A stretch of DNA of 64,000 bases from Bathynomus jamesi (GCA_023014485.1 JAJOZX010002715.1:376001-440000); one strand, 5' to 3'. Counted from the first letter of the stretch, positions 20,196-32,250 are shown. Notes: generated by a model not told the origin, from the letters alone. A program made the numbers and translations.

Positions 20196-23098
20196 ATGGC
20201 TACTCGTTCTAAAACTAAAGTTTGGCTCATTGGCCATTTAAATAAAGATATACTTTGTTGCTGCTTACCTACAAAACTGCAAGTTTTGCAAACATATTTC
20301 TTCCATCAAAAAGAGGAAAAATTGGGACGAAGAAGATCCATTAATCTTTGCTTAGATGAAGTGATGACCTACTGGGAGAAAGCCAGGATTCCCACAATGC
20401 GTAGAGACAGTGCCATCCGAAAGATTGACTCTTTAATAAGCTGTTATGATAAATTGATGAAAAACAGAAAAAGGCCCGAGGAAAAATGCCGTATTGAAGA
20501 AGCTATGTTTAAAGATGAAATTAAGGCTGAAATTCTTGATATTGGTCACTCTGATGCCCTTTTGATGATGTCAAATGAAGAAGACAAGCTTTTCTACTTA
20601 AGCAAGAAGATCCTACACAAAGTAGCATGGGTACAGTAGACCAAATTCTTGCAAAAAGAGAGAAAAGAAGGCTTCATCGTGAAGAATTAGAGTGTGAAAG
20701 AGCCCTCAAAGAGCAGAAGCGATCTAAAAGATCATTCTTGCCTGCCAATAGAGATGATTTCACATCGTCATCATCATCATCACCATCAACTAATGACGAC
20801 AACCTTGAAATGAATTTTCAAGGTCCCTCTGAAGAGCAATTTAAAAAGAAAATGTTGGCTCCTAAAAAGTCAAAGCCTATTGACAAAAATGTTGTAGCAG
20901 CCTATGATAGAATGAATCTTTCCAATCGAGATGCAGCTATGTCTTATGCTGTTGTTGCTCAGTCTTTGGGCCATAATTTGGAAAACATTACAGTCTCAAA
21001 ATCTACTATGCTTCGAACTCGTCAAAAGTTACGCAAAGAAATAGCAACAGAATATCAAGAGCAAGCATTTTGTCCTGGAGAGCCTTTAGTTCTTCATTGG
21101 GATGGAAAAATGCTCCCAGAGATATCAGGTTAGTTTTTTTGTCTGATTAATTTAGCATATTTATATTTTATCTCTCAGGTGAAAAACTTAGTTGTGGGTC
21201 TGGTTTTCACACCTAGGCAATGTATTATTATCTGGTTGGTTTTAATTAAACATTTTGATAGCTAAATTTCTATTTAATTAGGTTACATTTCACTGTCTGA
21301 AGCTAGTTTTCACAATCTACACCATTTTACCTTCAAATTAAAATAACTCAAGTTCAAATTAAAATAAGTCAAGTTTAATTTAAAATAAGTCAAGTTTAAT
21401 TTAAAATAAGTCAAGTTTAATTTAAAATAAGTCAAGTTTAATTTAAAATAAATCAAGTTTAATTTAAAATAAGTCAAGTTTAATTTAAAATAAGTCAAGT
21501 TTAATTTAAAATAAGTCAAGTTTAATTTAAAATAAGTCAAGTTTAATTTAAAATAAGTCAAGTTTAATTTAAAATAAGTCAAGTTTAATTTAAAATAAGT
21601 CAAGTTTAATTTAAAATTATATATTATATATATATAAATTATAATATATATAAATATATTAAATATAAAATAAAATATTAAATATATAATATAATATATA
21701 TAAAATAAAATATTAAAAATAAATATATATAAATTATATATAAATTATATATTTTAACTTTTTCTTGCAGGCGAAGGAAGAACGGAAAGGATTGCAGTGT
21801 TAGTCAGTGGGAATGGTGAAGAGAAATTGCTGGGAATTCCTAAAGTCACTGCTGGCACGGGTACGGAGATGGCTCGTGTTTGCATTTCTCTCCTGCAAGA
21901 ACATGATATGACCCAGAGAATTATTGGGCTGTCATTTGACACAACAGCATCCAATACCGGAATCCATGCTGGAGCTTGCACTAAAATTGAACAAGAACTT
22001 GGAAAAGAGCTTTTATATTTAGCCTGCAGACACCATATTTATGAGATTGTCCTATCTCAAGTCTTCCGGACTTCTATGGGCCATTCCTCTGAACCTGATA
22101 TTCCAATCTTCAAAAGATTCAAAACTCAATGGGATTTTATGGATCATTCTCAAATCACAACTGCTGTTGATTCCCAAAGCTGCAGAATAATTGAAAGAGT
22201 TCAAGATTTAAAAAATCAAACAGTCTTAATCATGAAGGAGGCACTCAACTCTAAACAGCCAAGAGATGATTATAAAGAATTTTTTCAACTTGTTCTCTTG
22301 TTTTTTGGAGAAGAAAGCATTTCTAATACTCCCTTGAAGAGACCTGGAGCGTACCATCATGCAAGATGGATGGCAAAAGGAATTTATGCATTTAAGCTTT
22401 TTCTTCTCCAAAATCAATTTAAGATGACTAAAAAAGAACTTGATGCAATAACAGAAATTTGTTTATTTGTTGCATTGGTATACGCAAAATCTTGGGCAAA
22501 AGCTTCTCAACCAGAGGAAGCCCCAAATGTTGATCTTAAATTTTTGCAAGATCTTGCAATAATGGAGGAAAATTCTTTGATATCAAGTGTTATCAAGCAA
22601 GCCCAAAATGCCATTAAACGACATCTGTGGTACCTCTCAGAAACACTTGTTGGATTAAGCTTCTTTGACAAAAGCATATCCCTTGAAGAAAAGGAGCAAA
22701 TGCGAAATAATATCAAAATGCCTCCAAGAAATAAGGGACTGAAACGTTTAGAAGCAAAGGTAACCCTAGCTTCTTTTAAAGAAAAAAGGATTTCTGATTT
22801 TGTTACTTCAAGGACTAAATCTCTTTTTGATGCTCTACATCTCAATTCTCTCTTCACTGAAAATTCTGCATCAACATGGGGAATAGATCCTGAGTACCAA
22901 AGAGGCTGTGCTAGAGTTCGTGCCCTTAGAGTGACAAATGACACAGCTGAGCGGGGTGTTGCATTGATTGAAAAATTTAATCAAGCAGTGACAACTAAAG
23001 AAGAGGACAAACAATACCTGCTCAAAACAGTTTTCAAGAATCGTAAAGAATTTCCAACAAAAAATAAAGCAGAACTTATGAAAATGAGGAAAAACTAA
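20196..23098 (+). pseudogene. T2 transposase, two exons, one frameshift
   Basis: Starts at ATG 20196 (MATRSKTKVWLIG). A single frameshift near 20590 moves the frame, after which it reads on to 21128. A 642 bp intron (21129-21770, GT...TTGCAG) is inferred because the flanking codons join as EISG-EGRTERIAVLVSG, parallel to T3 and T4, which have no intron there. Exon 2 is open to 23098. Motifs: LHWDGKMLPEISG, LSFDTTASNTG (first catalytic Asp, inferred), LACRHHIYEIVL (Cys/His), HHARWMAKGIY (RW), NDTAERGVALIEKFN (Glu, inferred). Total is about 750 residues. Apart from the frameshift it is close to intact. The order matches RNase H-fold transposases with a C-x2-H insertion, as in hAT and relatives, but the sequence is distinct. 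Confidence 0.8.
21333..21615 (+). repeat. 21 bp tandem repeat inside the T2 intron
   Basis: About 13 copies of a 21 bp unit containing AAATAAGTCAAGTTTAATTT. The unit length is a multiple of three, so it creates a spurious minus-strand reading frame of TYFKLNL repeats. The copies are nearly identical, so the array is recent. Downstream is 150 bp of TA-rich sequence up to the acceptor. Confidence 0.95.
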
Positions 23099-23343
23099 TT
23101 TTTTCAGCATTAAAAGGAAAAGTGCAATTTTCTCGGGACCCCTAAAACTTGACGTAGAGGTTTCAAATTTTGTAATTTGATTAAGGTAAGCAAAAGGAAA
23201 ACATTACTCATGTGTAACAAAGATTTTTAAACCTTCATTTTTTGGTCCACATATTAATATATAATATTATAATATATATATATATATAAATATATATAGA
23301 TATATATATATATACTGTACTGTATATTTAACTATATTATAAT

Positions 23344-24871
23344 TAGAGATGTACCGCATACCGAATATGTTTTATTTGAGTTATTAGGCGTCAGTAAAAA
23401 ATTGAAGCCTTTATCAGTTTGACAGCACATAGAATTAATAGTAAATGTGAGCCAAAGCAGTATATTTTAGGTTACCAGATTCCCTTACTCATGAAAACAT
23501 TGCACCTGCAATGACGTCTCTATTGCAAAAACGGTCAGTAGAGAACGATCGTGTGCATGCAGTTGTGCACGAAAATGGCCGTAATATTACTAAAGTTGTT
23601 TGCGTTCTCAAAATGACTTGTTGCTTACACAAGTGCGAATCATACTTTATAACTTGCAATTAATGAAGGCTTTCTTAGCCAGAAGTCCGTTTCAGATATA
23701 TGCGCAATTACGCGCCAAATCTGTTCGCATTTTAATCATTCATCTCTATAGCCTGTGACAGACTTAAAGAAATCCAGAATGAACATAAATTCTCCGAAAA
23801 CAAACTTGTAAGAGACGTTATAACCCGATGAAACTCTACTTTCAATATGCTACAACGACTTCAACAAAAAACTGCAGTTGTTGCATACGCCTCCGACTGA
23901 GGCCCATGTGAAAACTTAACGAATGACTTTTCCTCTGATTCCTCTTGTCTTTCCATAGTTTCTCCCGGTGTAACAGGTCTCGTTAAATTTTTGCCTAACA
24001 TAACTGATGATACAGGTATTCATACTATGAAAAATCATTTAATAGAAAATTTACAGAATCGCTTCAAGCAGTGGAAGACGGACATTACTCGCGTGATTGC
24101 TCAGGTTTTAGATCCTCGTTTCATATTTGCTCGCATTACAGTGCCTGGGTTTACAAGAAAGAGATAATCACTGTCTGCATCACCTAATAATAATGCTGGT
24201 CCTACACGTAATATAACTCATGGCGATGAAGTAACTGCTTTTATTTGACGAGAAGCTCGAGAACCTTCGAAAAAGAAGCCGAAGGTTGACTTATGGAGCT
24301 ACTTCGATGAGGTTGCGAAGTCTTCACGGTCAAATGTGCCTCCACGTATCAAAAGTAGCCAGCAAAGGTGTCAAAAAAAATTAGAAGTCTATTCAAAGGA
24401 GCCACGAGTCAGTCGCGACACCAACCTTCTTAATTGGTGGCGCCATAATGGCGAAAGATTCCCGAAACTATCAGTACTCGCTCGCAAATATCTCGCCACG
24501 CCACCCACAAACGTACGAAGTGAACGGCTGTTCAATTCCGCGAAAAATGTAATTATCGATGCGCGTAATCGTTTAGCTTCTAATGCTGGTGAACGACTAA
24601 TTTTTCTACTCGATAATCTACTTGCCTTAAATTTCAATTAAGTTTTGTTTTTGCGTATTTATTATTATTACTGCCTGTTCAATTTTTTGTTAAGTTATTA
24701 CTTATTAGTATCACTATACTAAGTTGAAATTGTTTGTAATTATTATTTTAAATAAAAAAAATACATTTTAAGTTCCATTTCTGAAATTATTTATCCTAAT
24801 TATGAAATATTCAGTATTCGGTTGAAAACAAAAACTATTCGACTGAATACTGAATATTCGGTACATCGCTA
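23344..24871 (+). mobile_element. hAT element, decayed
   Basis: The ends TAGAGATGTACCGCATACCG and CGGTACATCGCTA are inverted and resemble a common hAT terminus. The interior from about 24000 reads GIHTMKNHLIENLQNRFKQW and AQVLDPRFIFARI, the hAT block upstream of the dimerisation domain, followed by that domain at 24336. No exact 8 bp duplication is seen in the flanking TA-rich sequence. The upstream two thirds of the transposase is deleted or scrambled. Confidence 0.8.
24336..24641 (+). pseudogene. hAT transposase C-terminal dimerisation domain
   Basis: Contains LNWWRHNGERFPKLSVLARK, then YLATPPTNVRSERLFNSAKN and LASNAGERLIFLLDN. These are the classic hAT C-terminal (hATC) blocks with the W-W, the P-x2-xxSER-LFS core and a terminal leucine-rich helix. 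It is the surviving 3' end of the element at 23344-24871, with a stop directly after LNFN at 24639. Confidence 0.85.
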
Positions 24872-24969
24872 ATTTTATATACATATATATATATATATAC
24901 CTACGGATCACCAATTTGATGTAGCCAAGAAAGTAGGCTTACTATAATTTATGAATTTAATTGAAATGA

Positions 24970-25500
24970 ATAATTAGGGGTCACCAGTTCGGAATACGGC
25001 CCAAACAAACAATATTTAATAAGGAGAGAGAAATTACTTTGTTTTGTGTTTAATTCATTCAAAAAATAAATAAATTATTTGTTCACAGTGGATACACAAG
25101 CGGATACAAATATGATAATTGAATACGGTGAAATAATTGAACAGGCGTACTGTAGTCGTAATAGGAGATTTAGTTTGCCGGTTGTTTGCGTACACTTTTG
25201 GGTATATAACACGAAGGCAAAGGTAGGCTTGTGGCTTGTAGCCTACTAGAAGGTTTACGGACCTGGGCTTCGAAGGTGATGCTTCTGAAGGCGAACTGGC
25301 CTTACCGGGGAGAGGATGAATGTTGAGGGCCAATAGAGACTTGTTGAAAAGGGGACCAGCGGAAACTCCTGCAGCAGTGATGTTGCTTCTTGCAGGATGA
25401 AATTGTAGAGGGCCTTACTTGATGATAGACTTCGTGTATGCTCGACCGGAGCCTTAAAGGAACAGCGGGCCGCTCTCCGGCGAAGGCCGGAGAGCTGGTG
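24970..25500 (-). other. possible solo LTR or LTR plus primer site, minus strand
   Basis: On the minus strand a GC-rich start near 25500 is followed by AT-rich sequence with ATTAAACACAAAAC, then GCCGTATTCCGAA directly before CTGGTGACCCCTAA. The TGGTGACCCC string is the usual sequence at the LTR/primer-binding-site boundary of many metazoan Gypsy elements. No gag or pol sequence follows. The assignment rests on this boundary alone. Confidence 0.4.
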
Positions 25501-25921
25501 GCGTGACGAATGGTGCTACTGACGAAGACTGAGAGAGAGAGACATAACGACAAAAACAAGAAGATGGCAAGTGAGAGTGATTCGAGAAAGAAATCGCATT
25601 TTACATACCTTGGTCACGTCCTCTGGTGGTCATTTCGGGAAATACCACAAAATCTGTTTCCTCCGTGGTCCTGTTTCATGCCCGTGTGTATAGCCTTTGT
25701 TTTGATTCCATGATGTGAGAACGGCGAGGAAAGAATTTCCGGTCGGTCTCTACATATATATATGAGGCCCCAAGCTACCGTAAAAATTCTTGTCCCAGTG
25801 CTACCTGTATGTAATTCAGGTATCAATAATATACCATGGAACAAACTGAGTAAATTAATCTTCCTTTTCGTGGATTTTTCATAAAATACTGTTAAAATGA
25901 GAAAATTCCAGATAAATCCAC
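25501..25921. other. no recognisable gene
   Basis: A short GA-rich patch (25535-25575) is followed by sequence with no splice-bounded exon or known repeat. Confidence 0.3.
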
Positions 25922-26990
25922 TCGTGAGGAAAAATTATGTAGATGTTTGCAACTCAACATTGGAGACAATTTTGTTTGGATAGCAGTGGAAACCACAACA
26001 AATGTCTGTGGTCGCTATGTAGCTAACTTAATTGTAGGAAAATTGTGTTTGGACGAGCCTGGAAAATCCCGCATATTAGCTCGCAAAATATTGGACAGGA
26101 CCAATGATTCTACTGTTGCACCTTTTTGTGAACACTTCTCTGAGACTGTTGTGCCGTTGTGGCCTAGTGGTGGTAACGAACAAAAGGTACTTGTTCTGCT
26201 TTCGAATGCTGCGGCCTACATGCTAAAAGTAACAACATCCCTCTTGGTGTTTTATCGAAAGCTTTTACGTGTCATGTGTTTGATGCACAATTTAAATCGT
26301 GTCGCAGAACGAGTGAGGATTGTTTTTCCTACCGTAAATAACCTGATTTCTAACGTCAATAAAGTGTTTGTAAAAGCTTCGTTGCGAGCAGCCCCATAAA
26401 GACGCTCTTCCTTAAGTGCCACTCCCACCAGAGCCACTTTTGACACGATGGAGGACATGACGTGTCAACATTTTGATGACTAAGAGTAATTTTTTTCTTT
26501 TGATACGAGTGATGCTGCTTCCATTTATGAAGCTCGGAAAGCATTTAAAAGTGAGTTTACATCAAGAACTTGCCATGGTACAGACTCGTTTTTCATCGCT
26601 AACAGACGCGATTAAAAAACTTGGGACTCGGGGCTATCCGTTAAGAGAGTCACTCCAAGATGTTCAGAACGTAGCTGCTGCTTTAAAATCAGCTCCAGCT
26701 CATGTTGGAAGACAACAGAGAAGGTCCAACAGGTTTTATCCAAGAAAAACTCTGTGGCGTGAGTAGGTATATGAAAAGATCAGCTGTACCCCTACCACTT
26801 GATATACCACCGCCTCTTGTCCCTCATTTCAAATATTGCCCACTGACATCAGTTGACGATGAACGATCGTTGTCAGCCTACGAGTTGATTCTTTCTAACA
26901 AGCGACGCAACCTGAGACCGAAAAATATTGCAAAAGAAATGCTGGTCTCGGTCTGTACGACAAATTTCTGCATCAATAAACAAGATTAGA
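25922..26990 (+). pseudogene. hAT-like transposase relic (CGGBP1-related type)
   Basis: The frame 25947-26399 reads VETTTNVCGRYVANLIVGKL, then SETVVPLWPSG, VLVLLSNAAAYMLK, MCLMHNLNRVAERVRIVFP and VNKVFVKASL. The order and wording match a widespread arthropod hAT-like family in which a D-x-T-x2-GR block, an SDAAPYM block and a CxxH...RVAE block recur. After a stop the C-terminal part continues in other frames, ending with FKYCPLTSVDDERSLSAYEL and NKRRNLRPKNIAKEM, a degenerate dimerisation domain. No convincing inverted repeats were found. A host-domesticated copy is unlikely because the frame is broken three times. Confidence 0.6.
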
Positions 26991-29372
26991 TTTTACAAAT
27001 TATAATATGAACTTTGCACATTTTGTTTTGAAAAATAAGTGCATATTTCAAACTTTTTACTGCATATTTTTTCATTTGTTAATGCATAGATGCATCCATA
27101 TTTTAAGGGTTGGCAAATCCGGTCCCTACTAATCGGATGTAATGCTTGCTGATGAAATCTTTTCAAACTAAACTTTAGGCCGCACGCGAAGATACGATTT
27201 TGACAAATTTTTTTTTTCTGGAAATGTTGTTGATAAAGTAAGAATTTTTTGTCAGAAAAATAGTTGTAATCGGTACAGACTGGTTTTGACCCATAATCCT
27301 CGTATTACTACGAGGTTCATCCAGGGTGAACCAGATTTTTTAAAGTCTCACAGCGGGACACACCCTTTTAGCTTTAACACGCATATTTGCCATTTCGTGA
27401 GCAACTCGTTCGTATCTGATGGAAAGTATGACAAATGTTACTCAATAAAAAGGATATTTTTTATTTTTTGTATGTAGGAAGGAGGGGGCAAGGGCGAGCG
27501 CCCGCAATTATACTGACCACTCGCTTTCATTCTCATTTCTTTTGCGTTAACCCCTTTACATTTTAGTTTTGATGTTGCGACTGCTGATGTAAGCGTGTTA
27601 TCCTCGTATCAAAAATATAATAGCATTGTAGTGTGGATTACGTACATCAAAATTGAAATGGGTTAGGGTGCAATGATATACGAGATTCTGATATGATATA
27701 CAATCAGTCCACTAGAGAGTCTCGAATAAAAAAGGCTGAATTCATTCATTTGTTTTTGTCCTTCGTATCAGCTTCTATCGATAGTAAAAACGAGTTGTAG
27801 TGTTGTTACAACGATAAGAAGCTAATTAAAATATATCTTTCGCAAACATGGCTAAAGTAAAAGTGGCGATCAATTATTATTTTTATTTATATGGGAAACT
27901 TCAAAGCGGGACATTAGGGCGTGCCGCCTCGTACCTTATGGGACAGCGGGACATTACATCTGGATAACGGGATTGCCTTGTCTAAATTGGAAAGTTTGGT
28001 CAGTTTGAGCATTCCGTCAGAGAGAGAGAGCGCATAAAGCATCAAGTATCAGGAGTAAATTACAAAAAAAAAATTGGGGGACGGGTCAAGAATCTGCTTT
28101 ATGACGGAGATGGCGAGGCAAAACACATCTACAAAGCAAAATATGAAGTCTTAAAAGAACACGTTTTAATCCTTTCAATCACAGTGGGACAATAATGTCC
28201 CACCGGAAGTAGTAATATATATCGTACTAAAAGAAACATCTTAAAATCTTAACATTTTCTTAATTGTTTATCGAATGAAAGAGAAGCACGAGTTAACAAA
28301 GAGTTCTTAATATTGGTGTTTATCAATCCTTTCAAGTTCTTAAAATGTGTAATTTATTGCTCCACTGCTACCATTGTGAACATGAAGGAATCACAATATT
28401 TAAATGAAATTTGAAGGTTGTGATTCATTGACATTACACAAAGTTTTAAATAAACTAAATTTGAAAGCTTTCTACATTCTATCTGCCTATCCTTACCACT
28501 AATTTCTTCTCCTGTTGGGATTCCTCTTGCGTACTTGATGGGTCGTTTAGTTAATCGAAAATGTCTTTTACCCTTGTTAATTTAATACTAATAATTTAGG
28601 CTTATAATAATAGTGCATCTTATTCGACGATGGAAAGCTCTTCTTGAAAGTAGATCGAGTGATTATGATGTAGTAGTGTCATTATTTCGCGTGTGTGTAA
28701 AATAATCATTCCCCATGTTATAGTGATACATCTATTGGCTTAATTATGCACTAAATCTAAAATCTATTTTTGGACGTGCGCAGCTAAGATAAAAGCTATT
28801 GGAATTTTTTAAGAGATAATGTGGGAGCTGTAGACTAAGATTTCTAAATAGATGTCTTAATATAGTCCCAAAAGCCAAATTGCATGAAAGAGAATGATGA
28901 TAAGTTAGAATAAAAGAAAATTTCTTTGAGAAAATATTGCAGGGGCGGTAACCACCTGGTTTATCGTGGTAAATTGAACAGTTGGGTTGAGTTGTTGAAT
29001 TCAACAACGCTGTTACTGCAAAATTGCGCCAGTATAAACAAACCTTTTCCCTACACGTTCTATGAAAGTGACGTAATATTTTCTTAATTTATTACTGTTT
29101 ATGCGTCTTTGGTATATAGAATGCTATATTATTACTATAATAATACATATTTAATAATACTTTATTTCAGGGGAATATAAATAGAAGCATATCTCTCGCA
29201 CTTTTACACTGAAGTATTGAATAAACGAAAACTATTCATTAGAAAGTTAATTAATAATCTGATGATTTTAATGGAGTTATTATTTTTATTATTACTGATA
29301 AAGGCAGTTCATTTTTAGATTCGGAAAGAGGTACATTTTATTTATCACCGTAGCAGACATCTGATATTCCTA
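26991..29372. other. 2.4 kb without a recognisable gene
   Basis: Contains the small TTAA-edged element at 27547 and an otherwise featureless A/T-rich sequence. Short minus-strand open frames (for example near 28750-29000) show no recognisable domain. This is the stretch just upstream of the first ABHD2 exon found, but no 5' ABHD2 exon was identified in it. Confidence 0.35.
27547..27666. mobile_element. degenerate TTAA-type miniature element
   Basis: The left end TTAACCCCTTTACATTTTAG and the right end CAAAATTGAAATGGGTTAG are imperfect inverted repeats of about 28 bp. The right TTAA has become TTAG. Confidence 0.5.
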
Positions 29373-29374
29373 TA

Positions 29375-30194
29375 CAGGGTGTCCCAGAATTAACTATCTA
29401 TTTCACTGAAATCGGACAAATTTAATAAAAACTGACATAATTTTGTGTTTATTACTAAATTATGATACAAAAACAAATAGATTTATAAATCATAAGTCAA
29501 AACTTTATTGAGAAGTTTCAACGTGTGCACCGTCTGTATCTCTGCAAATTTCAAATCTATCCTCAGCGCTGCGAAACACATTTTGAAGCATTTCGGGTGT
29601 TATCTTTCGCACTGCCAACTGGATGCGTTCTTTAAGTTCAGCTAAACTATTGATCTTTTGGCGATAAACCTTTGTTTTTATGAAACCCCATGCAAAGAAA
29701 TCCAGGGGTGTCAAATCCGGAGAACGCGGAGGCCAAGGTCGAGGTCCTCCACGTCCAATCCACCGATTCGGAAGGCGTCTGTTGAGGTATTCTCGAACAA
29801 TTAGAGCATAATGACATGGTGCTCCATCTTGTTGAAACACAACATTATCAAGAATGCCATCATCAAGAAGCTGTGGTTCGAGAAACTGCTGAAGCATATC
29901 AAGGTAGACAGTACCTGTTACAGTTGCTTCCGCAAAGAAGAATGGGCCATAAATTTTGGATTTGGTCATTCCAAGCCACACGTTAACTTTTGGAGAGTCT
30001 CTCTGCCATTCTATGACTTCAGACGGTCTTTCATTGGACCAGATAATGAAAAAATTATGAAAATAAAATTATAAAAAAAATTTAGAAATTTATACATTTT
30101 TAACACATATTAAACATGATAAACATAAATAAAAGTGTTTTTAAAAAATTTGTCCGATTTCATTGAAATAGATAGTTAATTCTGGGACACCCTG
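29375..30194 (-). mobile_element. mariner-like element with internal deletion
   Basis: The inverted repeats of about 50 bp start CAGGGTGTCCCAGAATTAAC at the left and end with the complement at the right, and TA flanks both sides (29373-29374 and 30195-30196). That is the TA duplication of Tc1/mariner elements. The 820 bp copy keeps only the C-terminal part of the transposase. A related 3' remnant is at 5151. Confidence 0.9.
29505..30090 (-). pseudogene. mariner-like transposase, C-terminal catalytic part
   Basis: Open on the minus strand to a stop at 29505. In order it reads KVNVWLGMTKSKIYGPFFF, FQQDGAPCHYALIVREYL (second catalytic Asp), WPPRSPDLTPLDFFAWG (third catalytic Asp) and TPEMLQNV. 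There are 36 residues between the second and third Asp. The first Asp block and the whole DNA-binding part are missing through an internal deletion, so the piece cannot be active alone. The wording (QQDGAPxHY, PPRSPDLTPLDFF) separates it from the mariners at 18.6 and 57-62 kb. Confidence 0.8.
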
Positions 30195-30607
30195 TATCGA
30201 TAAAACCTCCTGCGAAGGTCTCTTAATCGTAAATTATTTTTTAGATTCATTCTACGACAGTTTTTGTGTTGAATTTTAAGGATTTTTTTTTTTAAGTGCA
30301 TGCTTATTTTTAAAGTAGCTTGTACTAGGAGACTTAAAGTTTAAATTTGGTTTAATAACGTATTTGTTGAACGAGATTGAAAAGTTATCACCTGTGTAAT
30401 GGTCAGTAAGTAAAGAACGGTTTACATTTTGGTATGGTATATGGGTTTTACAAATTTTAAAGGAGTTTCCGACGTGCTTCCAAACTTCAAAATAGATTGG
30501 TTCCACCACGGTCATTGTGAGTTTGTGACTGCTCGTAATGTTAACAACCATCAGTCGTGATTGGAAAAATGGTCGACTGCGAGGAGCAGCTTGGGACAGT
30601 CTATAAC

Positions 30608-30797
30608 TAGGCTGACCATACGTACCGTTTTGAACGGGACAGTACCGTTTTGTATGGGTTCTGTCACTGAAGAATAATTGTAAGCTCAATATGTTTATGT
30701 ACTTACTTTTTCATGAATACAGAATATTACATAACCCCCGTCCCTTTTTTGCCATCCCAATGTCCCGTTTTTGTCTCGAGGAAATATGGTCAGCCTA
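30608..30797. mobile_element. hAT-type MITE with 8 bp target duplication
   Basis: The ends TAGGCTGACCATACG and ATATGGTCAGCCTA are inverted. TCTATAAC is directly repeated at 30600-30607 and 30798-30805. It contains two further internal palindromic blocks (GTACCGTTTTG... and ...TGTCCCGTTTTTG). It ends 84 bp before the first ABHD2 exon found. Confidence 0.9.
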
Positions 30798-30881
30798 TCT
30801 ATAACCCAATAGGCCTAATTAATTATAGTTTAAGGTTTATGACTGACTTTAAACGTTTCTCTCTCTCTCTCTCTCTCTCAG

Positions 30882-31057
30882 ATACGTTCCTGTTCGATTA
30901 TGGGGCTCGAGCGGACACGTGCAAACAATTATTCATGCAACTGTTGGAAGAACATTTTGCCCGAACGTCAAAGCACGACGGTGCGCTGCACGTCAAGATG
31001 ATGGTGCCACTGTCACGTGGGACGTATACGAACCCACATCTCCATCTCAGTTTCAAG
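30882..31057 (+). CDS. ABHD2: ABHD2 exon (first found): start of the alpha/beta-hydrolase fold
   Basis: ABHD2 is a membrane-anchored serine hydrolase with monoacylglycerol-lipase activity. In animals it acts at the cell surface or ER. This exon is read in the frame that gives YVPVRLWGSSGHVQTIIHAT, then DDGATVTWDVYEP. These match the conserved YIPPLIWGKSGHIQT and DGATSTFDLFEP blocks of vertebrate ABHD2. It is bounded by a (CT)n-AG acceptor and a CAAG/GTGGGG donor, starts one base into a codon boundary and ends in phase 1, which fits the next exon. A longer open frame overlapping it is out of frame and false. The N-terminal membrane segment must lie in upstream exons not found here. The exon is 176 bp. 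Confidence 0.88.
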
Positions 31058-31106
31058 GTGGGGCTTAAAATTTAATGTGTCAAAGATACGTTCAATAGAC
31101 CCGCAT

Positions 31107-31257
31107 TTAACCCTTTAATGATCACCACAAACTAACTACGTCCGTCGTACGATCTTAATTTTCGCTCCCGCATTTGAATGGGCGTAAAAGAAACGCCGTC
31201 CGTGGGACATACTGTACTGGTACGTTCCGCCCGCACATGCAGTACTGAAAGGGTTAA
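31107..31257. mobile_element. TTAA-flanked miniature element in ABHD2 intron
   Basis: TTAA at 31107-31110 and 31254-31257, with inverted ends CCCTTTAATG / CTGAAAGGG. It lies 50 bp downstream of an ABHD2 exon. The centre is GC-richer than the flanks. Confidence 0.75.
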
Positions 31258-31719
31258 TAAATGCGTAAACTAAATACATTCTTCTTTGGGAAAATGTTTT
31301 GATTACTTCCCGCCAAACCATTTAAATTATATTCTCCCGTAATATCTTTAGTTTCTTGTCTACGCAACGTACACAATTCTTAATATGCAAAATATATAAC
31401 TTCTCTACAATAATTTGATTGAAGCTTTTTACCCAGTAAACAAGTGGTGAAAATGCATTCTTGAATTTTCGACGAGAAAAATTACTTTTGCACCTAATTG
31501 TGAAATCTGCCAATCTCCTGACATTTCATTGACGCGGTATTTTATAGATTTAAGTATTTTAGGGTCAACTTAAGCGGGTGACTCGAGAATGAGTTAAGGA
31601 AAGCATTGACGAGTTTTGTTGAAGTATGTGAAAGGAGACTAGTTATTGAAAATTAGTAAAAATATAAGTAAAATTCTTTTTGAAAGAAAAGGATAGTCAG
31701 CTCATAATATTGTATTGTG

Positions 31720-32250
31720 GTGAATGGAGAAAATAAGCTTAGAGGTTGTGAAAGAATTTAAACATCTTGGGTATTTGATTGACAAAAGAGGTGGAAGTGC
31801 ATTGGAAATTGAAAGTACAATGAAGCGAGGGGCGAGTTAAAGATGGGAAAGAAGTGTCCGAGTGGAGAAGCAACAAAAGGTTTGCATGAAGGTGTAGTGG
31901 TGCCACCACCGAGTTCTTGATTCGGGACTCTTGTTTGGCACGATAGTTCGCTGTTAAAAGTAAGAGCAGTTGAGATTAACAATAGTTTGAGAAGTAAGAG
32001 TGACCTAAAATCCTATAAGAAATGAGGATGTTCGAGAAAAAGTCATTGGAGATGAGAAAGGAGGATAGTGTGCCACGTTGGTATGGACGTGTGGAGGGAT
32101 TGAATAATTACAGAATTGGGGAAAAGGCGTATAAAAGCGAGTGCAAAGGTGTGAAAAGTATAGGAAGACTGCGTTAAAAATTAAAGGATGTAATCAGTAA
32201 ATGTGTGAATAAACGTGAAGTTGATACAAAAGCGATTTGTGAGGTGTGTA
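31720..32250 (+). pseudogene. RT C-terminal fragment of a LINE
   Basis: Reads VVKEFKHLGYLIDKRGGSAL, then in shifted frames RNEDVREKVIGDE and EDSVPRWYGRVEGLNNYR. This matches the C-terminal region of common arthropod RTE-like or endonuclease-type LINE polyproteins (F-KYLG, then R-W-G-H/R-V). Several stops; no RT core remains. It lies in an ABHD2 intron in the sense orientation. Confidence 0.6.

Larger units (their letters stand above)
19728..23257 (+). mobile_element. DNA transposon T2
   Basis: The 3.5 kb element has imperfect inverted ends, TTAGTGTGGGCCAAAAT on the left and the complement of TTAATATGTGGACCAAAA on the right. About 120 bp inside each end is the inverted motif TTAGGGGTCCCGAGA (19851 and 23133-23146). 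It lies inside a (TA)n tract, which continues on both sides, so the target duplication cannot be read beyond TA. It carries one spliced transposase gene. Confidence 0.8.

Noticed and set aside
21310..21603. Minus-strand open frame of repeated TYFKLNL
   Set aside because: Translation of the 21 bp minisatellite; the unit length is a multiple of three, so the open frame is automatic.
21333..21615. CRISPR-like tandem array
   Set aside because: Units are contiguous with no unique spacers and lie in a eukaryotic transposon intron.
24970..25500. Complete LTR retrotransposon
   Set aside because: No gag, protease, RT or second LTR is visible; only a probable LTR/primer-site boundary.
25922..26990. 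Domesticated CGGBP1-like host gene
   Set aside because: The frame is broken several times and lacks splice-site explanations, so it is more simply a dead hAT-like transposase.
30713..31075. 120-residue open frame over the first ABHD2 exon
   Set aside because: It is in the wrong frame and crosses the splice acceptor; the ABHD2 match is in another frame between consensus splice sites.
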